Positions 1 to 9,740 are shown, counted from the first letter of the stretch. The stretch: 64,000 nucleotides of DNA from Paracoccus sp. JM45 (GCF_003590715.1 NZ_QQVY01000008.1:1-64000), one strand, 5' to 3'. Notes: a model not told the origin generated them from the letters alone. Numbers and translations are program-made.

Positions 1-187
1 CGTGCGCGGTCGAGATCGTGATGCCGCGTGCCTTTTCTTCGGGCGCGCCGTCGATCTGGTCATAGGCGCGGAAATCGCCGAAGTACTTCGTGATCGCTGC
101 CGTCAGAGTTGTCTTGCCGTGGTCAACGTGACCGATGGTCCCGATGTTGACGTGCGGTTTGTTCCGTTCAAACTTTGCCTTTGCCAT
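1..187 (-). CDS. tuf: Elongation factor Tu, N-terminal part (cut by window edge)
   Basis: GTPase that delivers aminoacyl-tRNA to the ribosome. The 62 visible codons start [20 protein letters not shown] and continue into the P-loop GHVDHGKTT and switch I region up to [10 protein letters not shown], which is diagnostic for EF-Tu. The start at 187 is preceded by a strong AGGAGG ribosome site (about 193-198). The rest lies beyond the left edge, so the C-terminus and neighbours such as fusA or rpsJ cannot be seen. Confidence 0.97.
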   Translation of the reverse strand, partial: MAKAKFERNKPHVNIGTIGHVDHGKTTLTAAITKYFGDFRAYDQIDGAPEEKARGITISTAH

Positions 188-246
188 GTGGGCCTCCTGA
201 TCAGCGGGGCATGGCTGTTCGGCCCCGGATTTGACGTGCGCAGCGA

Positions 247-273
247 TGTATAAGCCGTCGAAAGGAAAATCAA
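247..273 (-). promoter_or_regulatory. Candidate tuf promoter
   Basis: Read on the minus strand, TTGATT (273-268) and TATACA (252-247) lie about 60 bp upstream of the tuf start. The 15-bp spacer is short for sigma-70, so this is a tentative call. The rest of 188-434 shows no gene. Confidence 0.3.
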
Positions 274-434
274 GGGGATCATCAACGATCCCTGCCCTGT
301 CCGGCATGACAACCACAGCCGCTTTTACCCTTTCCTTGCGCATGATCATTGTCGATGCGCCGCAAAGCCCCATATCCTTTGATGAAGATGCCCCGCAGCA
401 TCCTGCGCGGGCGCCAAATCATAAGGGGATTCGC

Positions 435-1256
435 ATGAGCCTGATGAAAAGCCTGACCAAAGTTGCAGCCGGTGTCATGGTGGCCAAGGGGATCGGTGCC
501 GTCATGAACAATCGTCAACAAACCAGCCAGACCCCGACCAGCGGGTCATCCGGTGGTGGCCTGTTGGGCAGCCTTCTGGGAAACAATACCGGGGGCACCG
601 GCGGTGGCATGTCACAAACACTGGGACGCGCCTTGGGTGGCGGTTCGGGCCAGTCGGGTGGTGGCCTTGGCGGGTTGCTGGACAGCCTGTCGGGAAAATC
701 GGGCGGGACCACCGGTTCGGGTGGCGGCATTGGTGGAATGCTGACCGGCCTGCTGGGCGGCGCGGCTGCTGGCGGTGCCGCAACCGGTCTGGCGCAAAAA
801 GGTGCGCAGGAATCAAATAACGCCACCTTTGGCGACCTCTTTAACGATTCGATTGCCAATGGCGGTGAACCCACTGTTGCCCCGACCGTCGAACAGAATG
901 CCGTCGCAGGCCTGATGCTGCGTGCCATGATCCAGGCCGCCAAATCCGATGGCCATATCGATGATGCCGAAAAGCAGCGCCTGTTGGGGCATCTGGGTGA
1001 TGATCTGGACGATGACGAACGCCAGTTCATCCGCGACCAGATGGCCGCCCCCGTCAATGCACAAGGTCTGGCTGCCGAAGTCCCCGAGGGGATGGAATCC
1101 CAGGTCTATCTGATGTCCCTGCTGGCCATCGATTTCGACAGCGAGGCCGAGGCCCGTTATCTGAACGATCTGGCCACAGCGATGAAGCTGGACCGTGCTG
1201 CAGTTAATCAGATCCATGAAAAAGCCGGTGTCATGCCCTTGTACAACCAAGACTGA
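435..1256 (+). CDS. DUF533 / TerB-like protein with glycine-rich linker
   Basis: A 273-residue protein with an N-terminal helical segment (MSLMKSLTKVAAGVMVAKGI), a long Gly/Ser-rich low-complexity region (about residues 35-120), and a C-terminal acidic helical domain (AMIQAAKSDGHIDDAEKQRL) of the DUF533/tellurite-resistance TerB fold (YebE-like). The family is thought to be inner-membrane-associated; its biochemical function is unknown. The start at 435 is chosen because AGGGG lies just upstream and the residues match family N-termini; an upstream in-frame extension has no conserved features. A hairpin follows at 1264-1290. Confidence 0.8.
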   Translation: MSLMKSLTKVAAGVMVAKGIGAVMNNRQQTSQTPTSGSSGGGLLGSLLGNNTGGTGGGMSQTLGRALGGGSGQSGGGLGGLLDSLSGKSGGTTGSGGGIGGMLTGLLGGAAAGGAATGLAQKGAQESNNATFGDLFNDSIANGGEPTVAPTVEQNAVAGLMLRAMIQAAKSDGHIDDAEKQRLLGHLGDDLDDDERQFIRDQMAAPVNAQGLAAEVPEGMESQVYLMSLLAIDFDSEAEARYLNDLATAMKLDRAAVNQIHEKAGVMPLYNQD

Positions 1257-1263
1257 TACCTGC

Positions 1264-1290
1264 GCGGCTGCGTGGACCCCATGCAGCCGC
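1264..1290 (+). terminator. Hairpin downstream of DUF533 gene
   Basis: A 12-bp stem (1264-1275 with 1279-1290, one G-U pair) with a 3-nt loop begins 8 bp after the stop codon. No strong U-run follows, so it may be a stabilising hairpin rather than a classic terminator. Confidence 0.45.
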
Positions 1291-1388
1291 ATAGCATTAT
1301 CGTGATGGTCGATACGCAAGATTGATCAAAAGCGCCTGCTCTGCCACTCTGACATCTTACACCTATGTCCGAACAGCAGGAGCCAGCC

Positions 1389-1838
1389 ATGCGCCAGTCC
1401 ATTCTTGTCGCCTCCCTTTGCCTTATCGGCAGCGCCGCCTTGGCAACCCCCGCCGAAGATGCGCTGGAAGCGCGCCACGGGTTGATGAAAATGATCTCGA
1501 TGGAAATGGGCACCCTTGCAGGGATGGCCAAAGGCGAGGTGGATTACGATGAAACTGCAGCTAGCGCCGCTGCCAAAAACCTGATGGCGCTGGCGCAATA
1601 TGATGCACCAAAGCTGTTTATCGAAGGCACATCCTCGGATGACATGGAGGGCTCGGACGCTTTGCCCGCCATCTGGTCCGACACCGAAGATTTCGCCGCC
1701 AGATACGCCAGCTTTGCCACCGCAACCGACGGCATCGATCAGGAAGTCATGGGCGGTCAAGGCAACCTCGGGCCGGTTCTGCAAAAACTGGGCAGCACCT
1801 GCAGCGAATGCCACAAACCCTATCGCGCAGACCGCTGA
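1389..1838 (+). CDS. Cytochrome c' / c556-type monohaem cytochrome
   Basis: A 149-residue periplasmic cytochrome. It has a Sec signal peptide (MRQSILVASLCLIGSAALA), a four-helix-bundle body (RHGLMKMISMEMGTLAGMAKG resembles the helix carrying the distal haem residue) and a C-terminal CSECH haem c motif close to the end, as in the cytochrome c' / c556 family. AGGAG precedes the ATG at 1389. The stop overlaps the start of the following cytochrome b561 gene, so the two are translationally coupled and probably form one electron-transfer unit. Cytochromes c' bind NO; whether this one does is not shown by sequence. Confidence 0.88.
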   Translation: MRQSILVASLCLIGSAALATPAEDALEARHGLMKMISMEMGTLAGMAKGEVDYDETAASAAAKNLMALAQYDAPKLFIEGTSSDDMEGSDALPAIWSDTEDFAARYASFATATDGIDQEVMGGQGNLGPVLQKLGSTCSECHKPYRADR

Positions 1839-2422
1839 TGCACGCCCGGCAGGCACAAAAGGTCAAGGTTTGGGATCCGGTTCTGCGGATCTTCCACTGG
1901 TCGCTGGCAACCCTGGTGATCGCGAACTGGCTGCTGGGCAAATTCGGTCCGACGGTGAAAACCTATCATTTCTGGATCGGCTATACGATTCTGGGTCTGG
2001 TGATCTTCCGCATCATCTGGGGGATCATCGGGCCTGATCCGGCACGATTCGTGAATTTCCTGCGCGGGCCCAAGGCGACGCTAGCCTATATGCGCCATCT
2101 GCCCCGCCGCCAGCCGAGCCTGTCACCGGGCCACAACCCGATGGGTGCGCTGTCGGTCATTGCGATTTTGCTGGTGCTGTTGTGGCAGGTCGGCAGCGGT
2201 CTGGTCATGGACCCTGACGATTTCATCAACGTCGGTCCTTTGGCGGATCAGGTCAGCCGCGACATCAACCGTTCAGCTGTCGGCTGGCACAGCTTGGGGG
2301 CAGATCTGATTTTTGTCGTGGTCGTCCTGCATATTGCCGCCATTGCCTTCTATCGCATCTGGAAGCACGAGGATCTGGTCCGCCCGATGATCACAGGTTG
2401 GAAGTGGGTTCGCAAAGGTTAA
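1838..2422 (+). CDS. Cytochrome b561, di-haem membrane protein
   Basis: A 194-residue four-helix integral membrane protein of the bacterial cytochrome b561/Ni-hydrogenase b-type family. The first helix carries the haem-ligand context RIFHWSLATLVIANWLLG; further histidines (AVGWHSLGADLIFVVVVLHI) lie near the last helices. It would move electrons from quinol in the inner membrane to a periplasmic acceptor. The ATG at 1838 overlaps the TGA of the cytochrome c' gene, which makes that protein the obvious partner. An earlier in-frame ATG inside the upstream gene is not needed. Confidence 0.88.
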   Translation: MHARQAQKVKVWDPVLRIFHWSLATLVIANWLLGKFGPTVKTYHFWIGYTILGLVIFRIIWGIIGPDPARFVNFLRGPKATLAYMRHLPRRQPSLSPGHNPMGALSVIAILLVLLWQVGSGLVMDPDDFINVGPLADQVSRDINRSAVGWHSLGADLIFVVVVLHIAAIAFYRIWKHEDLVRPMITGWKWVRKG

Positions 2423-2489
2423 CCCGCCTTTGCAGGAACCAAGAACGCGGGACTTTGTTGGCTTCGTGAAACAACCGCACGAGGTTACG

Positions 2490-3398
2490 ATGTCCAGTGA
2501 CAGCATCCAGCCGCCGTTCCGCAGCGGCGCAATTTCCGACCCCACGCTGCATGTTCCGGATTTTCCGGCACAAGAACAGGCCTTCCCCGGTCTGGCCCGC
2601 GAAATGTCCCCCCTGCCCGATCATGGTGAGACGAGCTATCGCGGGACAGGTCGCCTGACGGGCAAACGCGCCCTGATCACCGGCGGCGACAGCGGGATCG
2701 GCGCGGCCACCGCCATCGCCTTTGCCCGTGAAGGGGCCGACGTCGCCATCACCTATCTGCCTGATGAACAGGCCGATGCCGACCGCGTGGTCGCCTCTAT
2801 CCGTGCTGACGGACGGACAGCCGTCGCGATTCCGGGCGATCTGCGCGAAGAAGCTTTCTGTAAAGAGATGGTCGAAAGCGCCACGTCCCAATTGGGTGGA
2901 TTGGACATTCTGGTGAATAACGCCGGACGCCAGCAGTTCTGCAACCATCTGGAGGACCTGACGACCGAAAACTTTGACGCCACGATGAAGACAAACATCT
3001 ATGCGCCTTTCTGGGTAACGCGCGCCGCATTGCCGCATATGTCCAAAGGTGCGTCGATCATCATCACGTCTTCGGTGCAGGCATTTTCACCTTCGGCACA
3101 TCTGTTCGACTATGCCCAATCCAAGGCGGCGAATGTCGCCTATGCCAAGTCACTGGCCAAACAACTGGCCCCGCGCGGCATTCGCGTGAATGCGGTCTGT
3201 CCCGGTCCTTACTGGACGCCGCTGCAAACCAGCGGTGGCCAACCCACTGAAAAAGCGATGGAGCACGGGAAAAGCGCGCCCCTTGGCCGTCCGGGCCAGC
3301 CGGTCGAAATTGCCCCGATCTATGTGCTGCTCGCCTCGGATGAGGGCAGCTATATCACCGGTGAATATTTCGGATCCGTTGGCGGCAGCGGATTGTAA
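2490..3398 (+). CDS. SDR family oxidoreductase, YghA/GsiB-neighbour type
   Basis: A 302-residue NAD(P)-dependent short-chain dehydrogenase with an N-terminal extension of about 50 residues, then the Rossmann glycine motif TGGDSGIGAATA, the NNAG motif, Ser (SSVQAF) and the YAQSK catalytic Tyr-Lys. The extension plus the YITGEYFGSVGGSGL-like end places it with the YghA / general-stress-protein-39 group, whose physiological substrate is not firmly known. The start at 2490 follows GAGG; upstream in-frame codons lack a site. A strong terminator follows. Confidence 0.88.
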   Translation: MSSDSIQPPFRSGAISDPTLHVPDFPAQEQAFPGLAREMSPLPDHGETSYRGTGRLTGKRALITGGDSGIGAATAIAFAREGADVAITYLPDEQADADRVVASIRADGRTAVAIPGDLREEAFCKEMVESATSQLGGLDILVNNAGRQQFCNHLEDLTTENFDATMKTNIYAPFWVTRAALPHMSKGASIIITSSVQAFSPSAHLFDYAQSKAANVAYAKSLAKQLAPRGIRVNAVCPGPYWTPLQTSGGQPTEKAMEHGKSAPLGRPGQPVEIAPIYVLLASDEGSYITGEYFGSVGGSGL

Positions 3399-3403
3399 AA
3401 CAC

Positions 3404-3430
3404 AAAGGGCGGGGAATTTCCCCGCCCTTT
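3404..3430. terminator. Bidirectional intrinsic terminator
   Basis: A perfect 13-bp stem (3404-3416 with 3418-3430), GC-rich with A-rich and T-rich flanks, lies between the convergent SDR gene and parC. It can serve both strands. Confidence 0.85.
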
Positions 3431-3434
3431 CTAT

Positions 3435-5681
3435 TCAGTTTCCGGCAAATTTGTTATCGCGCGGAAAACCCCTTGGCGCCATCCGCCCCGAAGTTCCCCG
3501 TTTGCCGATCCAGTCCGACAGATCGCTTTCGGTGCGGGTTTTGCCCCCGCCCATCGGCCATGACATGCCCTCGGCCAGCGTCAGGGTAATGGCATCGGTC
3601 AGGAATTCATCCTTGAACAGACCGCCCGGCTTCAGTTTCATCAGGCGAACGCCTTTGCCGCGCGACATTTCCGGCAATTCTGTCAAGGAGAAAACCAGCA
3701 TCCGGCGTGTGCCTGCCACTACGGCAACATGGTCACCCGTCACGGGGCGGCACAGCAAAGCCTCTCCGTTCAGGACCTGCTTGCCGGATTTGGTCTGCGC
3801 CATAATATCTGCCGAACTGACGATAAACCCGTTCGCATCCTTGGAGGCGACCAGATATTTCGCACCAGCCTGCCACGGGAACATGGCGATCACCTCAGCC
3901 TCGTTCGGCAGATCGACCATCAGACGCAAAGGCTCGCCCATACCGCGCCCGCCGGGCAGAGTATTGGTTGCCAGCGTATAGAACCGCCCGTTCGAGGCAT
4001 AGACCATCAGCTTGTCGGTCGTTTCCGCATGGACGGCAAAGCCCGGTCCATCGCCATCCTTGAACTTCAGTTCCGCATCAAGCGGTTGATGGCCCTTCAT
4101 CGTACGGATCCAGCCCATCTTCGACAGGATCACCGTCACGGGTTCGCGCTCGATCATCGCGTCCATATCGATGACCAGCGTTTCGCCTTCTTCCTGAATC
4201 CGCGTGCGGCGCTGACCTTCGGGGGTGGATTTGCCAAAGAGGTTGCGCACCTCTTTCAACTCGTCCGAGATTTTGCCCCATTGCAGGGTTTCGCTGTCCA
4301 GCATCGCCTGCAAACCGGCACGTTCGTCCATCAGGGCATCGCGTTCGGCCCGCAGTTCGATTTCTTCCAGCTTGCGCAGGGCGCGCAGACGCATGTTCAG
4401 GATCGCTTCGACCTGAACATCGCTCAGCTTGAATTCGGCGATCATCAGGGCTTTGGGCTCATCCTCGTAGCGGATGATCTCGATCACGCGATCAAGGTTC
4501 AGATAGGCAACTAGATAGCCTTCCAAGACCTCAAGCCGTGCGGCGATCTTTTCCAGACGGAAGTTCGTGCGGCGGACCAGCACCTCGCGGCGGTGGTCAA
4601 GGAAAGCGCGCAGAACCTCTTTCAGGCTGCAGACCTTGGGCACGCGGCCATCGATCAGCACGTTCATGTTCAGGTTGAACTTGATTTCCAGATCACAGGA
4701 CCGGAACAGCGCACCCATCAATTGTTCAGGATCAACCGTGCGGTTCTTGGGTTCCAGAACAATGCGGATGTCTTCGGCGGATTCGTCGCGCACATCACCC
4801 AAGATCGGGATTTTACGTGTGTGGATCAGCTCGGCCAGACGCTCGATCAATTTGGATTTTTGGACCTGATAGGGGATCTGCGTGACAACAATCTGCCACA
4901 ACCCGCGACCCAGATCTTCCTGTTCCCAAGATGCGCGCACGCGGAAGGCACCACGTCCGGTGCGATAGGTTTCCGCGATGGATTCGCGGCTTTCGACGAT
5001 GACGCCGCCTGTCGGGAAGTCCGGCCCCTGAATGATTCCCGCCAGCGTATCGTCGCGGGCTTCGGGGGTTTTGATCAGATGCAGGCAGGCATCGACAACA
5101 TCATGCAGGTTATGTGGCGGAACGTTCGTGGCCATGCCAACCGCAATGCCTGACGACCCGTTGGCCAGCAGGTTCGGGAAGGCGGCGGGCAGGACCACAG
5201 GCTCGGTCAATGTGCCGTCGTAATTGGGGCGGAAATCGACCGAATCTTCCGTCAGGCCGGTCAGCAATGATTCTGATGCCTGCGCCAGACGCGCTTCGGT
5301 GTAACGGGCGGCGGCGGGGTTATCGCCGTCGATATTGCCAAAGTTCCCCTGACCATCGACCAGCGGATAGCGCATGGCAAAATCCTGCGCCAGACGGGCC
5401 ATCGCATCATAGATCGCGGCATCGCCATGCGGGTGATAGTTGCCCATCACATCGCCGGTGATCTTGGCCGATTTACGGAACGGCCCGTTCGGCGCAAGGC
5501 GCAATTCGCGCATCGCATAAAGAATGCGGCGATGCACAGGTTTCAGGCCGTCACGCGCATCGGGCAAGGCGCGATGCATAATCGTGGACAGCGCATAGGT
5601 CAGATACCGTTCGCCAATAGCCCGGCTGAGCGGTTCTGTTTCAAAGCCCTTATCGGGTGCGGGAAGTTGATCATCGGACAT
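3435..5681 (-). CDS. parC: DNA topoisomerase IV subunit A
   Basis: A 748-residue type IIA topoisomerase A subunit that cuts and rejoins DNA during decatenation of daughter chromosomes. The catalytic tyrosine is Tyr127 in [10 protein letters not shown]; the preceding region [15 protein letters not shown] is the quinolone-determining region. The C-terminal domain has only degenerate blades, and the length fits ParC rather than GyrA. The start is placed at 5681 ([10 protein letters not shown]); a longer frame begins 48 bp upstream but adds non-conserved residues. The position equivalent to E. coli Ser80 is Ala, and that of Glu84 is Asp. It converges on the SDR gene. Confidence 0.95.
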   Translation of the reverse strand: MSDDQLPAPDKGFETEPLSRAIGERYLTYALSTIMHRALPDARDGLKPVHRRILYAMRELRLAPNGPFRKSAKITGDVMGNYHPHGDAAIYDAMARLAQDFAMRYPLVDGQGNFGNIDGDNPAAARYTEARLAQASESLLTGLTEDSVDFRPNYDGTLTEPVVLPAAFPNLLANGSSGIAVGMATNVPPHNLHDVVDACLHLIKTPEARDDTLAGIIQGPDFPTGGVIVESRESIAETYRTGRGAFRVRASWEQEDLGRGLWQIVVTQIPYQVQKSKLIERLAELIHTRKIPILGDVRDESAEDIRIVLEPKNRTVDPEQLMGALFRSCDLEIKFNLNMNVLIDGRVPKVCSLKEVLRAFLDHRREVLVRRTNFRLEKIAARLEVLEGYLVAYLNLDRVIEIIRYEDEPKALMIAEFKLSDVQVEAILNMRLRALRKLEEIELRAERDALMDERAGLQAMLDSETLQWGKISDELKEVRNLFGKSTPEGQRRTRIQEEGETLVIDMDAMIEREPVTVILSKMGWIRTMKGHQPLDAELKFKDGDGPGFAVHAETTDKLMVYASNGRFYTLATNTLPGGRGMGEPLRLMVDLPNEAEVIAMFPWQAGAKYLVASKDANGFIVSSADIMAQTKSGKQVLNGEALLCRPVTGDHVAVVAGTRRMLVFSLTELPEMSRGKGVRLMKLKPGGLFKDEFLTDAITLTLAEGMSWPMGGGKTRTESDLSDWIGKRGTSGRMAPRGFPRDNKFAGN

Positions 5682-5798
5682 GCGTCTTGGATAGGCTGCG
5701 TGGCCCTGACGGTCCAGACGGAAATGCATGCCATCCGGTTGGCCTTATGTCCTCATTTGGTTTAATGGTGCCTGAAACGCGTTGCGAAGGGCTGCAGG

Positions 5799-6299
5799 AT
5801 GATCAGACTTGGATTGCTGATGCTGGCAACATTGCTGGGGCTTTTTGTGGCGTTGCAGACCTTCGGGACCGGTGATCTGCGCAGCCGCCAGCACCCCCCG
5901 CGCCCCGAAAAACCGGTCAGCGCGGCGCAGGATGCAGGCCGCGACCCCTTGGCGCAGACGGCCCCCATCCAGCCGGTTGTGCAGGCCGAAGCACAGACAC
6001 CCGAAAAAAAGATCGAATATCCGGGACCGGAGCTTGTCCCTTCGCCCGAATATGCGGGGCGCACGCCAGCGGCCCCTGCGGTGGTTCTGGGCGAAGATGG
6101 TGAGATCATGTATGTGACGGCATCACGGGTAAATATGCGGTCGGGTCCGGGCACGCAGAATTCGGTCGTCGACAGTCTGGCGCGCGGCACCGCGGTCGAG
6201 GCTGTGGCCAGCGCCGACGGCGATTGGGTGCAGATCCGCACCGCACAGGACCAGTTGGGCTATGTATCGGGGCAGTTCCTGTCGCCTGACGCACCATGA
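5799..6299 (+). CDS. SH3 domain-containing exported protein
   Basis: A 166-residue protein with an N-terminal membrane/signal helix (MIRLGLLMLATLLGLFVALQ), a proline-rich linker, and a C-terminal bacterial SH3 domain (about residues 105-164, VNMRSGPGTQNSVVDSL). Such domains bind peptidoglycan or peptide ligands in the periplasm. The function is otherwise unknown. The start follows AAGG. The stop overlaps the start of the next SDR gene by 4 bp (ATGA), indicating translational coupling. Confidence 0.85.
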   Translation: MIRLGLLMLATLLGLFVALQTFGTGDLRSRQHPPRPEKPVSAAQDAGRDPLAQTAPIQPVVQAEAQTPEKKIEYPGPELVPSPEYAGRTPAAPAVVLGEDGEIMYVTASRVNMRSGPGTQNSVVDSLARGTAVEAVASADGDWVQIRTAQDQLGYVSGQFLSPDAP

Positions 6300-7120
6300 T
6301 AAAGCCTCGCGTTCTGATCACCGGCTGTTCGTCAGGCATCGGCCTTGATGCGGCGCGTCACTTGCAGGCGAATGGCTGGGATGTCATCGCAACCTGTCGC
6401 AAACCTGAAAACATCGCCGCCCGTCAGGCAGAAGGGATGGAATGCCTGCATCTGGAACTGTCAGACGAAGACAGCGTCGCGGCCTGTGTCGCGCAGGCAT
6501 TGGCGGGCGGCCCGATCGATGCGCTGGTCAATAACGCTGCCTTCGCCCTGCCCGGCGCGGTCGAAGATATGCCGCGCGGTGCGATGCGCGCCATTCTGGA
6601 AACCAACCTGCTGGGCACCCATGATCTGACCACGCGCCTGATTCCGCATTTCCGCCAACGGGGCGCGGGACGGATCGTGACCATCAGCTCGGTCCTCGGG
6701 CTGGTCGGCATTCCTTGGCGCGGCCCCTATGTCACCAGCAAATTCGCGCTTGAGGGGCTGACCGATGTCCTGCGGCTGGAAATGCACGGCACGCCCGTCA
6801 AGATTGTGCTAATCGAACCCGGCCCCATCACCAGCCGCATCCGTGAAAATGCCATTCCGCATTTCGAAAAATGGGTCGATTGGCAGGCCAGCCCGCGTGT
6901 CGAACAATATCGTGCCAGCCTGCTGAAGCGGCTTTACGAACCTTCGGGCAAGGACCGGTTCGAATTACCACCATCTGCTGTCAGCGCACGTATCCTGACT
7001 GCTTTGACAGTGCCGGACCCCAAAGCGCGTTACTATGTCACAGCGCCGACGCGCATATCGGCGGTGGCGCGGCGGGTTCTGCCGGGGCGCGCTCTGGACT
7101 GGTTTGCGCGGCGCAGTTAA
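6296..7120 (+). CDS. Short-chain dehydrogenase/reductase
   Basis: A 274-residue SDR. The Rossmann motif TGCSSGIGLDAA is at the N-terminus, NNAAFALPG in the middle, Ser in ISSVLG, and the catalytic Tyr/Lys in YVTSKFALEG. It is of the classical, retinol-dehydrogenase-like group common in Rhodobacterales; the substrate cannot be predicted. The ATG overlaps the stop of the SH3 gene by 4 bp. Confidence 0.85.
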   Translation: MIKPRVLITGCSSGIGLDAARHLQANGWDVIATCRKPENIAARQAEGMECLHLELSDEDSVAACVAQALAGGPIDALVNNAAFALPGAVEDMPRGAMRAILETNLLGTHDLTTRLIPHFRQRGAGRIVTISSVLGLVGIPWRGPYVTSKFALEGLTDVLRLEMHGTPVKIVLIEPGPITSRIRENAIPHFEKWVDWQASPRVEQYRASLLKRLYEPSGKDRFELPPSAVSARILTALTVPDPKARYYVTAPTRISAVARRVLPGRALDWFARRS

Positions 7121-7146
7121 TCTTTGCGCCGAAAGGCGGTGCGCCC

Positions 7147-7344
7147 ATGCAAGATAAATCCCTGTTTGTCGTCTCTGTTCTGGCCATCGGCGTTGTGCTG
7201 GCGGTTCTGATGACCGGTATCGGCGGCTTTGCCCGTGGCGGCGAATTCAACAAGAAACATGGAAACCGGATGATGCGCTGGCGGCTTTATGCACAGGCAG
7301 CCGCAATCGTCATCATGCTGCTTTTCGTCTGGTGGAGGGCCTGA
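7147..7344 (+). CDS. Small twin transmembrane protein (HIG1-like)
   Basis: A 65-residue protein with two hydrophobic helices (about residues 6-27 and 46-62) joined by a basic loop (GGEFNKKHGNRMMRWR). This is the twin-transmembrane, HIG1-related family common in alphaproteobacteria. In mitochondria HIG1 proteins act on respiratory supercomplexes; a similar role here is only inference. The start at 7147 follows AAAGG; a longer frame beginning inside the SDR gene is rejected. It sits 3 bp ahead of the adenosyltransferase gene. Confidence 0.75.
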   Translation: MQDKSLFVVSVLAIGVVLAVLMTGIGGFARGGEFNKKHGNRMMRWRLYAQAAAIVIMLLFVWWRA

Positions 7345-7347
7345 ACC

Positions 7348-7920
7348 ATGGTCGTGCTGAACAAGATCTATACCCGTACCGGCGATAAGGGCGACACCGC
7401 CCTGTCGGACGGCAGCCGTGTGGCCAAACATGATCCGCGTGTCGAAGCCTATGGCACGGTTGATGAACTGAACGCCACGCTTGGCCTGTGCCGCCAACAT
7501 GCCACCGGCGATCTGGCCCGACAAATGGCAGTGATCCAGAACGATCTGTTCGATCTGGGCGCAGACCTGTCACGCCCGAATATGGCGGCTGACGATCAGG
7601 CGGGTTACCCTGTGCTGCGCATCATTGACGCACAGGTGGATCGGCTTGAGGCCGAGATCGACGTGATGAACACCGACCTGCAGCCGCTACGCAGCTTTAT
7701 CCTGCCCGGCGGGACTGCATTGGCTGCGCATCTGCATCTGTCGCGCACTGTCGCGCGCCGCGCCGAACGCCGCGCGACCGAAATGCTGGTGGCTGGTGAC
7801 GTGAACCCTGCGGCCATCCGCTATCTGAACCGGCTGTCCGATTGGCTGTTCGTGGCGGGACGTGTGGCCAATAACGGGGGGACCGATGACATCCTGTGGG
7901 TGCCGGGGGCCAGCCGTTAA
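7348..7920 (+). CDS. Cob(I)alamin adenosyltransferase, PduO/MMAB type
   Basis: A 190-residue ATP:cob(I)alamin adenosyltransferase that makes coenzyme B12. The N-terminal TRTGDKGDTALSDGSRV ATP-binding motif and the RRAERRATE stretch near residue 140 are hallmarks of the PduO/MMAB family. Length is typical for a single-domain enzyme. It is probably co-transcribed with the small membrane protein just upstream; no B12-dependent enzyme is in the window. Confidence 0.93.
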   Translation: MVVLNKIYTRTGDKGDTALSDGSRVAKHDPRVEAYGTVDELNATLGLCRQHATGDLARQMAVIQNDLFDLGADLSRPNMAADDQAGYPVLRIIDAQVDRLEAEIDVMNTDLQPLRSFILPGGTALAAHLHLSRTVARRAERRATEMLVAGDVNPAAIRYLNRLSDWLFVAGRVANNGGTDDILWVPGASR

Positions 7921-8055
7921 CCTATGAAAACAAAGGGGTTCCTGCCGCGATTTTCTGCAAACGCTGCGTCTTTTCGCGTTTTTGCACTGTTATCGCGGCG
8001 TTTCCCTGTCTAACAATTTGCCCGGACAGATGACGCATATAAGGGAGAGAGACCA

Positions 8056-8814
8056 ATGAAGGTGCTCGTGCCAGTCAAGCGCGTGATCGACTATAACGTG
8101 AAGGCCCGTGTCAAAGCGGACGGATCGGGTGTCGATCTGGCCAACGTTAAAATGTCGATGAACCCATTCGACGAAATCGCCGTCGAGGAAGCCATCCGCC
8201 TGAAGGAAAAAGGCGTTGCAACCGAAGTTGTCGCCGTATCCATCGGCGTCAAGCAATCCGCCGAAACGCTGCGTACCGCGCTGGCGATGGGTGCGGACCG
8301 TGCGATCCTTGTGATTGCAGCCGACGACGTCCATCAGGATATCGAACCGCTGGCCGTCGCCAAGATCTTGAAAGCCGTGATCGATGAGGAACAGCCCCGT
8401 CTGGTCATCGCCGGCAAGCAGGCGATCGACAACGACATGAACGCCACCGGCCAGATGCTGTCCGCCCTGCTGGGTTGGAGCCAGGCAACCTTTGCCAGCA
8501 AGCTGGACATCGAAGGCGACGCAGCCAAGGTCACCCGCGAAGTCGACGGCGGCCTGCAGACCATCGAGGTCACGCTGCCCGCGATCATCACTGCAGACCT
8601 GCGCCTGAACGAACCGCGCTATGCGTCCTTGCCAAACATCATGAAGGCGAAGAAAAAGCCCTTGGATGAAAAGACCGCCGCCGATTACGGCGTCGATGTC
8701 ACGCCGCGCCTGACGGTTGTCAGCACGCGCGAACCCGAAGGCCGTCAGGCCGGGATCAAGGTCGGCTCGGTCGATGAACTGGTGTCGAAACTGAAAGAAG
8801 CGGGGGTCGTGTGA
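8056..8814 (+). CDS. etfB: Electron transfer flavoprotein, beta subunit
   Basis: A 252-residue AMP-binding subunit of ETF, the soluble flavoprotein that collects electrons from acyl-CoA dehydrogenases and passes them to ETF-ubiquinone oxidoreductase. The start [20 protein letters not shown] and the ETF-beta signature region ([22 protein letters not shown]) are clear. GGGAGAGAG precedes the start. The stop overlaps the start of etfA. Confidence 0.97.
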   Translation: MKVLVPVKRVIDYNVKARVKADGSGVDLANVKMSMNPFDEIAVEEAIRLKEKGVATEVVAVSIGVKQSAETLRTALAMGADRAILVIAADDVHQDIEPLAVAKILKAVIDEEQPRLVIAGKQAIDNDMNATGQMLSALLGWSQATFASKLDIEGDAAKVTREVDGGLQTIEVTLPAIITADLRLNEPRYASLPNIMKAKKKPLDEKTAADYGVDVTPRLTVVSTREPEGRQAGIKVGSVDELVSKLKEAGVV

Positions 8815-9740
8815 TGGCTGTTCTACTTCTTGCCGAAGTCACCAATGGTGAACTTAGCCGCGATGCGACGGCCAAAGCCGTTGCCGCAGTCCAGCCTCTG
8901 GGCGATGTGACCCTGCTGTGTGCAGGGGCATCCGCCCGTGCCGCCGCAGACGAAGCCGCCAAGATCGACGGCGTTGCCAAGGTGCTGGTCGCCGAGGATG
9001 CGCGCTATGGCCATCGCTTGGCCGAACCGACTGCCGCGCTGATCGTCAGCCTTGCGGGCGATTACAGCCATATCGTCGCGCCCGCCACGACCGATGCCAA
9101 GAACGTCGTGCCGCGCGTGGCCGCCTTGCTGGACGTGATGGTGATGTCGGATGTGTCCGCCGTTATCGACGCTGACACGTTCGAGCGTCCGGTCTATGCC
9201 GGTAACGCAATCCAGACGGTCAAATCTACCGATGCGACCAAGGTCATGACCATCCGCACCGCCAGCTTTGACGCAGCGGGCGAAGGCGGATCGGCTGCGG
9301 TTTCCGATGCGGCAATTGCCGATGATCCGGCGCTGTCGAAATGGGTCTCGGACGAGGTTGCCGAAAGCGACCGCCCCGAGCTGACCTCGGCGGGTCGTGT
9401 GGTTTCGGGTGGTCGTGCGCTTGGTTCGAAAGAACAATTCGCCATCATCGAGGCGCTGGCCGACAAGATGAATGCAGCCGTCGGTGCATCGCGTGCGGCA
9501 GTTGATTCGGGTTATGCGCCGAACGACTGGCAGGTCGGGCAGACCGGCAAAGTGGTCGCGCCGGACCTGTATGTTGCCATCGGCATTTCAGGTGCAATTC
9601 AGCATCTGGCCGGTATGAAGGACAGCAAAGTCATTGTCGCCATCAACAAGGACGAAGAAGCGCCGATCTTCCAGATTGCCGACTACGGTCTGGTTGGCGA
9701 TCTGTTCACCATCGTGCCGGAACTGACCGAAAAGCTGTAA
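8814..9740 (+). CDS. etfA: Electron transfer flavoprotein, alpha subunit
   Basis: A 308-residue FAD-binding subunit. The C-terminal FAD domain shows GRVVSGGRALGSKEQF, GASRAAVDSGYAPNDWQVGQ and YVAIGISGAIQHLAGM, as in all ETF-alpha proteins. The ATG at 8814 overlaps the etfB stop; a GTG one codon earlier is possible but less likely. A strong terminator follows before hbd. Confidence 0.97.
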   Translation: MAVLLLAEVTNGELSRDATAKAVAAVQPLGDVTLLCAGASARAAADEAAKIDGVAKVLVAEDARYGHRLAEPTAALIVSLAGDYSHIVAPATTDAKNVVPRVAALLDVMVMSDVSAVIDADTFERPVYAGNAIQTVKSTDATKVMTIRTASFDAAGEGGSAAVSDAAIADDPALSKWVSDEVAESDRPELTSAGRVVSGGRALGSKEQFAIIEALADKMNAAVGASRAAVDSGYAPNDWQVGQTGKVVAPDLYVAIGISGAIQHLAGMKDSKVIVAINKDEEAPIFQIADYGLVGDLFTIVPELTEKL

